The notes beneath the pieces are model-generated. The model searched no databases, had not been told where the DNA came from, and worked only from the letters and a program-made list of their open reading frames with translations. Made by a program: the position numbers and the translations under genes. Shown piece after piece: positions 44,579 to 49,996 of a DNA stretch of 49,996 bases (the first letter of the stretch is position 1; each line of letters begins with the position of its first letter). This DNA comes from Gammaproteobacteria bacterium (GTDB lineage: Bacteria > Pseudomonadota > Gammaproteobacteria > JAUIAT01), in NCBI GenBank assembly GCA_030425295.1, contig JAUIAT010000016.1, forward strand, positions 1-49,996, written 5' to 3'.

Positions 44579-44700
44579 GATATATCCTTCTTTATATGAA
44601 CCTCACAACCAGAGTATAGTAATTGAACATTAAGAAAGCCTTAAAAGCGTTAAAACATGAAAATCGAAAAAACTTATAGAGCTATCAGTTATAAAGATTG

Positions 44701-44811
<111 letters not shown>

Positions 44812-44890
44812 CACGAAGTGAGACATTACTTTAATACAAAAGGGTTTCGTTTGCAACGAGGATGCAGTGCATTAAATATTAATTTTAATC

Positions 44891-45053
44891 TAGGGTCTGT
44901 TGGCAATTGGTGTTGCAAAGCGATAATGTTAAGAATTTAGTGAAAATTTGTTCTTTAATAAGGCGAATAGTTTTGCTATTTAACGAATTAAAGGGCAAAT
45001 TTGCATAAATTCTCAGCATTTGCAGCTGTAAGACCAATTGTCAACAGACCCTA
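44891..45053. repeat. Foldback (MITE-like) element, copy 3
   Basis: A 163 bp element with perfect-tip inverted repeats TAGGGTCTGTTGGCAATTGG and, on the other strand, TAGGGTCTGTTGACAATTGG. The same length as copy 2 at 16060, with the same order of inner parts (TGTTGCAAAGCG, GAAAATTTGTTCTTTAAT, core hairpin at 44953-44990). Changes at the tip (GGGT instead of GGGG) are matched on both ends, which shows that pairing, or recognition of both ends, has been kept. It lies between the SRP RNA and tRNA-Ser. Confidence 0.9.
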
Positions 45054-45147
45054 AACAAGGGGCTTGCAAATATTGCTAACTTAAAAATAAGCAAGGCGCT
45101 AACCCGCTTGCTTTTCTCTAAGCATTTCTATAAGATTTCACGAACGC

Positions 45148-45239
<92 letters not shown>

Positions 45240-45458
45240 CCCTATAATCAATTCCTATTCTAACTTCTTTTATAGAATGTAGCTATCACACAAATTAGCT
45301 CTAATTAAAACACCATATGAACAGCACAAACCTACATTCATAACTCCAAATACAAGCCCAAACCTTACATAGCAATAAGCAATTTAGTTTTTGAAATAAA
45401 AAAAATAAAAAAAACGGCCTATAATTAAAAGCATACGAAGAAACAATGGTTAGAGGTC

Positions 45459-46289
45459 ATGAGTATAAAAAAAGAACTTATAAGAGATCATCCCAAATTT
45501 TACTTTAACAAACTTTTTCGAGATGATCAGAAGCCAGAAATCAAAGAAGCGCTAGAAACTTTCAATAAAGAGCGGCTGGAGTATAATGCAAAATGCATAA
45601 ATGGAAGCCCTGGAAAAATGGCGTTAGAAACTCTAATGCCAGGTTTTCATGTGAAACCTTGGGATGTAATTGGCGAAAGGCTTCTACTAATAGCTGTTAT
45701 GGAAAAATCTATAGAACCAGATGAAGCCATAGAGCTTTGCGATTCCTTCAGTAATATATTTAAAGAGTTAAATAAAGGCGATACACCCAACCTTAAAGAA
45801 ATCATACCGCCACTTACAAAACTTCAAGAATTTGTAAAAGAAAACCCTTTCATTGAACCTACAACCGAAAAAGGTGAAAATCCCAAATCACTAACACAAA
45901 GTGTTACTGAAAATGCTGATTTTTCTGGCTTCGGCGATTTCGCATTTACAGCTGGATTCATAGGCATGGCAGGAGGATTTTCAGGCGACGCCGACATATC
46001 AGGAGGAGACGAGCTGGCTGCTCTACTAATTGGAGTAATCTTACTTCTTGTTGCGGTAGTTGTCACTATTGCTGTCATATGTATAGCAGCAGACTTAACA
46101 GTATTTACCGCCAAATTAATGGTTGATGCATATGATTCACAGTATGGCACAGATAGTAAGATAGATTTAGCAAATGCAATTAGCCACCTTAATAAAGATA
46201 TTGAAGAAATTACTAATGAAATTGATGACGCTAAAGTTAAAGCAGAGCACTTGCTAGATTCAGAAGAAAGCTCCCCCAAGATGGGGTAA
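45459..46289 (+). CDS. Unknown protein with Gly-rich and transmembrane segment, candidate effector
   Basis: A 276-residue protein. Residues 1-150 are hydrophilic and helical (FYFNKLFRDDQKPEIKEAL, IEPDEAIELCDSFSNIF). Then comes a Gly/Phe-rich stretch (SGFGDFAFTAGFIGMAGGFS) with alternating acidic residues, one strong hydrophobic helix or hairpin (ALLIGVILLLVAVVVTIAVI), and a charged helical tail with coiled-coil character (LNKDIEEITNEIDDAKVKAE). No N-terminal signal. The ribosome binding site is weak (GAGGTC). TATAAT at 45420 preceded by an A-tract may be its promoter; the 220 bases after the tRNA show nothing else. Family unknown. Confidence 0.65.
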   Translation: MSIKKELIRDHPKFYFNKLFRDDQKPEIKEALETFNKERLEYNAKCINGSPGKMALETLMPGFHVKPWDVIGERLLLIAVMEKSIEPDEAIELCDSFSNIFKELNKGDTPNLKEIIPPLTKLQEFVKENPFIEPTTEKGENPKSLTQSVTENADFSGFGDFAFTAGFIGMAGGFSGDADISGGDELAALLIGVILLLVAVVVTIAVICIAADLTVFTAKLMVDAYDSQYGTDSKIDLANAISHLNKDIEEITNEIDDAKVKAEHLLDSEESSPKMG

Positions 46290-46402
46290 TAATGATCAAG
46301 CTCAAAATAAAAGGTATGCTTACTATTTAAATCAGGTTGCCACCTAACTTCATTTAAGCAACAATATACTCATAATTAAAACCTCGAATAAGAGACATAT
46401 TA

Positions 46403-48112
46403 ATGAGTCAAGTTTTAGCACGCAAATGGCGCCCCAAAACCTTTCAAGACTTAGTAGGACAAACACATGCAAGACAAGCCTTAAGCAACGCACTAACCCA
46501 AGATAGATTACATCACGCCTATCTTTTCTCGGGGGCTAGAGGTGTTGGTAAAACAACCATTGCTAGAATTTTTGCTAAATGCCTTAACTGCGAGCAAGGT
46601 TTAACTGAAACACCATGTGGCACATGTGATACATGTCGGGCTATTGATCATGGTAACTTCCCAGATTTAATTGAGGTAGATGCTGCATCTCGCACAAAAG
46701 TTGATGATACTCGAGAACTGCTTGATAACGCTCAATACGCACCGATTAAAGGTCGCTATAAAGTTTACCTAATCGACGAAGTCCATATGCTATCAACTCA
46801 TAGCTTTAACGCTTTGCTTAAAACACTAGAAGAGCCACCTAAGCATATTAAATTTTTGCTAGCTACAACTGACCCTCAAAAACTACCGGCAACTATTCTG
46901 TCTCGTTGCTTACAATTTCACTTAAAACTTTTAACCCCTGAGCAAATAGCTGGTCAATTAGCACATATTGGTGAAAAAGAAGGTATTAAATTCACACCGG
47001 AATCATTAAATATGCTAGCAGTAGCGGCGAAGGGAAGCTTACGTGATGCTTTAAGCCTATACGATCAAGCCATTGCCTTTTCTAATTCAAATCTTACTGA
47101 AGAATTAGTAAGAGGCCTTCTAGGTGAAGTAGAAATATCATTGGTTTATAAAATTATTGAAGCGGTCTCCAATGAAGATATGACATCAGCCCTTAAAGCA
47201 ATTGAACAAATAGCGGAAAATGGCTTTGATTTCACCCAAGTTTTAGATCAAATGGCTGAGTCTCTTCACAGAATTGCCATGTTGCAAGCAATTCCAGAAG
47301 ACACCCCTCTCCCATTCACAAGTAATGATACTGAGCGCGAACTTAGCCACAAAATCTCACGCGAATGCTTACAGCTTTATTATCAAATCACAATAATGGG
47401 TCGCCGTGATTTACCTTACAGCCCTTCACTTCGCACTGGCTTTGAAATGGTCCTGCTTAGACTAATTGCTTTTAAGCCGGGAAGCTCAACGCCACCACAA
47501 AATAACAACAGGCAGAAACAACGAACAGCACCCCAATCATCAAACCAAACCACTGCAACTAAAAAACCACAACAATCAGAACAACAGACTGAGCCACAAC
47601 CTAAACAAGAGGCTGTATCTCAAGAGCCAGAACATCTTCAAAAGAATGAGGAACCTAAACAAGTCCAACTGTCTAAAGACCTCAATCCAGACACCATAAT
47701 GACAAATACAACCCCCAACTTAGAACTTAGCTCAAAAAATTGGGCTGAAACTAGTAAAAAACTTGGATTAAAAGGCTTACCTCTACAAATTGTCAATCAT
47801 TCGGAGTTAATATCTTTTAATGGCGAACACTTGAGACTAAACACATCTAATAGCTATTTTTTCTTAGTTACAAAGCAGCAATCTGACCTTATTGAGCAAG
47901 GAATATCTGACTATTTAGGTAAAAAAATAACGGTTGAAATACAGGAGGCAGAATCAACCCAAGTCACGCCTGCACAAGTAGAAAAAGCTGAAGCTGACAA
48001 AAGAAATGCTGAAGCCGAAATAACAATGAAAAATGACGATAAACTGCAAAACTTGATAAAATCTTTTGATGGCTCAATTGTGTCATTCACTCCAACTGAA
48101 AAACAAACATAA
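46403..48112 (+). CDS. dnaX: DNA polymerase III subunit gamma/tau
   Basis: A 569-residue clamp-loader ATPase. ARKWRPKTFQDLVGQTHARQ at the start, Walker A GARGVGKTTIARIF, the four-Cys zinc module CLNCEQGL...CGTCDTC, Walker B YLIDEVHMLS and sensor-1 SRCLQFHLKLL are in place. After about residue 365 comes a Gln/Pro/Lys-rich linker and a C-terminal tau-type domain (NWAETSKKLGLKGLPLQIV, FNGEHLRLNTSNSYFFLV) for polymerase contact. It is shorter than E. coli tau (643). Six A residues at 47561-47566 raise the question of a short gamma form, discussed in the findings. Confidence 0.96.
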   Translation: MSQVLARKWRPKTFQDLVGQTHARQALSNALTQDRLHHAYLFSGARGVGKTTIARIFAKCLNCEQGLTETPCGTCDTCRAIDHGNFPDLIEVDAASRTKVDDTRELLDNAQYAPIKGRYKVYLIDEVHMLSTHSFNALLKTLEEPPKHIKFLLATTDPQKLPATILSRCLQFHLKLLTPEQIAGQLAHIGEKEGIKFTPESLNMLAVAAKGSLRDALSLYDQAIAFSNSNLTEELVRGLLGEVEISLVYKIIEAVSNEDMTSALKAIEQIAENGFDFTQVLDQMAESLHRIAMLQAIPEDTPLPFTSNDTERELSHKISRECLQLYYQITIMGRRDLPYSPSLRTGFEMVLLRLIAFKPGSSTPPQNNNRQKQRTAPQSSNQTTATKKPQQSEQQTEPQPKQEAVSQEPEHLQKNEEPKQVQLSKDLNPDTIMTNTTPNLELSSKNWAETSKKLGLKGLPLQIVNHSELISFNGEHLRLNTSNSYFFLVTKQQSDLIEQGISDYLGKKITVEIQEAESTQVTPAQVEKAEADKRNAEAEITMKNDDKLQNLIKSFDGSIVSFTPTEKQT

Positions 48113-48354
48113 TGAGAGTTACTAGAAACCTCCTTACAACTGCAAAGTATAGATATTTTCGTTTATAAACATAAATTATCTCCAGCCCTATAAATAGTTC
48201 TAAAATAACAATCGAAATTTCTTACATTTTCAGGTTATTATAAAGCTTGGGTTAAGTATGAAAAAGTCAAAATATTGTGTATTTTTGAAACAATTTGATT
48301 TACTTTTGTACTACTTCATGTTACACTGCTCTAAATTTTAAAAAGGAGAAGCCA

Positions 48355-49029
48355 ATGAGACCGCAGAACAGTACTGTGACTCGAGCTCAAGAACAGAGCC
48401 TTTTACAAACTCATACTGTGCTCCGTAATACTTATATGTTACTGAGCATGACTTTATTATTCAGTGCGAGTACCGCATGGCTCGCCATGGTATCAAACGC
48501 TGCTCCAATGGGGATTTTAGGTCTATTCGGAATGTTTGGCCTCTTATTCCTAACTCAAGCACTAAGTAATAGCGCCTGGGGATTGGTGTCATGTTTTGCT
48601 TTTACTGGTTTTATGGGATATACGCTAGGACCAATATTAAATATGTACCTTGGTGCGTTCTCAAATGGTGAAGAGCTTATCTTCACTTCACTGGGCGCAA
48701 CTGGAATTACTTTCTTGGCACTATCAGCATATGTCATTAAATCCAGACAAAACTTTACTTACATGGGTGGTTTTTTAATGGCCGCTCTGTTGATCGCTAT
48801 TATAGCATCACTTGCAAATATCTTTTTGCAAATGCCAATGCTTTCATTAGTGGTCTCTTGCGTCGTGGCTCTTGTATCAGCTGGTCTTATTTTATTTCAA
48901 ACCAGCGCGATCATCGAAGGCGGCGAACGTAATTACATAATGGCTACAATATCGTTATACGTATCGATATTTAACCTGTTCGTTAGTTTATTACAAATAC
49001 TAGCGTCACTCGCAGGGAATAGAGATTAG
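48355..49029 (+). CDS. BAX inhibitor-1 family membrane protein (YbhL/YccA-like)
   Basis: A 224-residue protein with about seven membrane helices and no cleaved signal. The N-terminus ends in QSLLQTHTVLRNTYMLLSMT, followed by helices such as GILGLFGMFGLLFLTQAL and MAALLIAIIASLANIFLQM; the last part holds QTSAIIEGGERNYIMATISL and YVSIFNLFVSLLQIL, the typical BI-1/UPF0005 ending. The open frame starts earlier, but AAAAGGAGAAGCCA immediately before ATG 48355 marks the start. Family members include calcium-leak channels and protease regulators. A terminator follows at 49092. Confidence 0.93.
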   Translation: MRPQNSTVTRAQEQSLLQTHTVLRNTYMLLSMTLLFSASTAWLAMVSNAAPMGILGLFGMFGLLFLTQALSNSAWGLVSCFAFTGFMGYTLGPILNMYLGAFSNGEELIFTSLGATGITFLALSAYVIKSRQNFTYMGGFLMAALLIAIIASLANIFLQMPMLSLVVSCVVALVSAGLILFQTSAIIEGGERNYIMATISLYVSIFNLFVSLLQILASLAGNRD

Positions 49030-49091
49030 GAATAATTGTTAAATTAGGGATAGTTAATTTTAAACTTAACTTAATATATCTAATTGCAGGG

Positions 49092-49118
49092 AAGCAGTAC
49101 ATTTGTACTGCTTTTTTG
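49092..49118 (+). terminator. Rho-independent terminator after the BI-1 family gene
   Basis: AAGCAGTACA and TGTACTGCTT form a ten-pair stem with a one- to two-base loop, followed by a run of six T on the plus strand. It separates the BI-1 gene from the next gene. Confidence 0.88.
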
Positions 49119-49142
49119 TTTTTAGAGGGAGCACATTGAAAT

Positions 49143-49811
49143 ATGAAACAAAACTTTTTTAAGGTTTTAATTCTAATTGGTCTTGTAATTTCTTTCTTAG
49201 GCTTTAGTGTTTACACGCAAGCAAAGCCATCTGGAGAACTTAAAAGTGACATAAAATCGCAATCCCCAGAACTTAACCCACATATCTTAGACCTTGGTCT
49301 AGAAGCTTATAATAAAGCTGCGAAGAAAGGCCTAGCTAAAAAACATTACCTAACTATTATAGATTTCACCAAACCTTCTGATGAAAAAAGAATGTGGGTA
49401 ATTGATGTAGACCACCATAAAACACTTTTTCACACTTTAGTGTCTCACGGCAAAGGAACTGGCATGCGCTGGGCGAAGCACTTCTCCAACAGTTTTGGAT
49501 CAAAAGAATCAAGCCTAGGTTTATATCAAGCTGGAAACTCATATATAGGACACCGCGGATACAGCATGCGTCTGATTGGTCTTGAAAAAGGCTTTAATAA
49601 CAACGTATTTGCTAGAGCTGTCGTTATGCACCCAGCATGGTACGTAAGTGACAAAATGGCAAAATCCCTCCATAGAATTGGCCGCAGTTATGGTTGCACA
49701 GCCCTTTCACCAAAGGTATCTAAGCCAATCATTAAAACCATTAAAGATGGAAGCTTGATTTTTGCTTACTATCCAGACAAAAAATGGCTAAACAACTCAA
49801 AGTTTCTTTAA
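49143..49811 (+). CDS. Murein L,D-transpeptidase catalytic-domain protein (YkuD_2 type)
   Basis: A 222-residue exported protein with an N-terminal signal/anchor (VLILIGLVISFLGFSVYTQA). The domain pattern is YLTIIDFTKPSDEKRMWVID, LVSHGKGTGMRWAKHFSNSF, SSLGLYQAGNSYIGHRGYSM, VVMHPAWYVSD (His163) and RIGRSYGCTALSP (catalytic Cys185), typical of the YkuD_2 family, which is related to L,D-transpeptidases that cross-link or edit peptidoglycan. GAGGGAG lies upstream of ATG. A hairpin terminator begins 19 bases after its stop. Confidence 0.9.
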   Translation: MKQNFFKVLILIGLVISFLGFSVYTQAKPSGELKSDIKSQSPELNPHILDLGLEAYNKAAKKGLAKKHYLTIIDFTKPSDEKRMWVIDVDHHKTLFHTLVSHGKGTGMRWAKHFSNSFGSKESSLGLYQAGNSYIGHRGYSMRLIGLEKGFNNNVFARAVVMHPAWYVSDKMAKSLHRIGRSYGCTALSPKVSKPIIKTIKDGSLIFAYYPDKKWLNNSKFL

Positions 49812-49829
49812 TTTATAGAGATTTAATAA

Positions 49830-49872
49830 CTCACCTTACGCAGTATGGAAAGGTTAAGGTGAGATTTTTTAA
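49830..49872 (+). terminator. Rho-independent terminator after the L,D-transpeptidase gene
   Basis: CTCACCTTA and TAAGGTGAG form a nine-pair stem around a 16-base loop, followed by a T-run (TTTTTTAATTTT). Confidence 0.82.
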
Positions 49873-49982
49873 TTTTATGAGTTTTGGAGCCGAATTAGCG
49901 AACCTATACAGGGATGACAATTATAGTGCTCGGGGTGACAATTATAGTGATCGGGATTACAGAGGTTAACTGTATAAATTCA
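49868..49982. repeat. Modular dispersed repeat, second copy (inverted)
   Basis: The left 43 bases (49868-49910) are, in reverse complement, nearly the same as 21379-21422, and GTTAACTGTATAA near the right end matches the far flank at 21133-21150. The interior here is a 21-base array (49911, 49932, partial at 49953; each starting GGGATGACA, GGGGTGACA or GGGATTACA) rather than the 36-base array of the first copy. The rest of the window end shows nothing recognisable. Confidence 0.7.
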
Positions 49983-49996
49983 AATGCGTTCACCCT

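Overview
This AT-rich window comes from a host-associated gammaproteobacterium of the order Legionellales (Legionella, Coxiella, Berkiella and Diplorickettsia relatives). The decisive evidence is the left edge, where three consecutive minus-strand genes encode Dot/Icm type IVB secretion components (DotK/IcmN, DotI/IcmL and the N-terminus of DotH/IcmK). Gammaproteobacterial neighbourhoods agree: clpS-clpA next to infA, and prmB divergent from smrB. Genus cannot be settled from the sequence alone.

Layout. 1-1952: end of a dot/icm cluster without dotJ/icmM. 2016-3257: a cytochrome P450 homologue that has lost the haem-ligand cysteine. 3255-3418: a foldback (MITE-like) element. 3416-7121: a minus-strand operon for an HlyD/ABC-ATPase/ABC-2 permease exporter plus a YhhN-type lysoplasmalogenase. 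7177-8465: two small unknown genes. 8497-17514: housekeeping genes prmB, smr, udk, infA, clpA, clpS, a large MscS channel and icd. 17700-24311: two large proteins of effector type, the first with a long coiled coil, a kinase-like signature and a C-terminal PSAP motif. 24413-30004: miaA, putA, a small hydrophobic protein and ppa. 30236-38567: three more large effector-type proteins, two of them tandem paralogues. 38970-44005: gltX-guaB-guaA-tadA. 44108-49811: a small secreted protein, the SRP RNA, tRNA-Ser, a membrane-anchored unknown, dnaX, a BAX-inhibitor-1 family protein and an L,D-transpeptidase-like protein.

Housekeeping blocks alternate with accessory genes that have no recognisable enzymatic family, long helical or coiled-coil stretches, acidic C-termini and host-like short motifs (PSAP, NPF). 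With a Dot/Icm apparatus in the same window, these are best read as candidate secreted effectors; that is inference, not proof. A 17-base sequence resembling the Legionella PmrA box lies upstream of the largest plus-strand candidate.

The intergenic DNA is rich in repeats: a 163-164 bp foldback element (three full copies, two remnants), a 66 bp palindrome (two copies), and a modular repeat with conserved flanks around different short tandem arrays (about 21.1-21.4 kb and 49.9 kb). Several of these touch gene ends, including one foldback copy whose two tips supply the stop codons of both flanking genes. Two housekeeping proteins also look altered: ClpS lacks the N-degron pocket residues, and the SmrB-like protein lacks its N-terminal extension.
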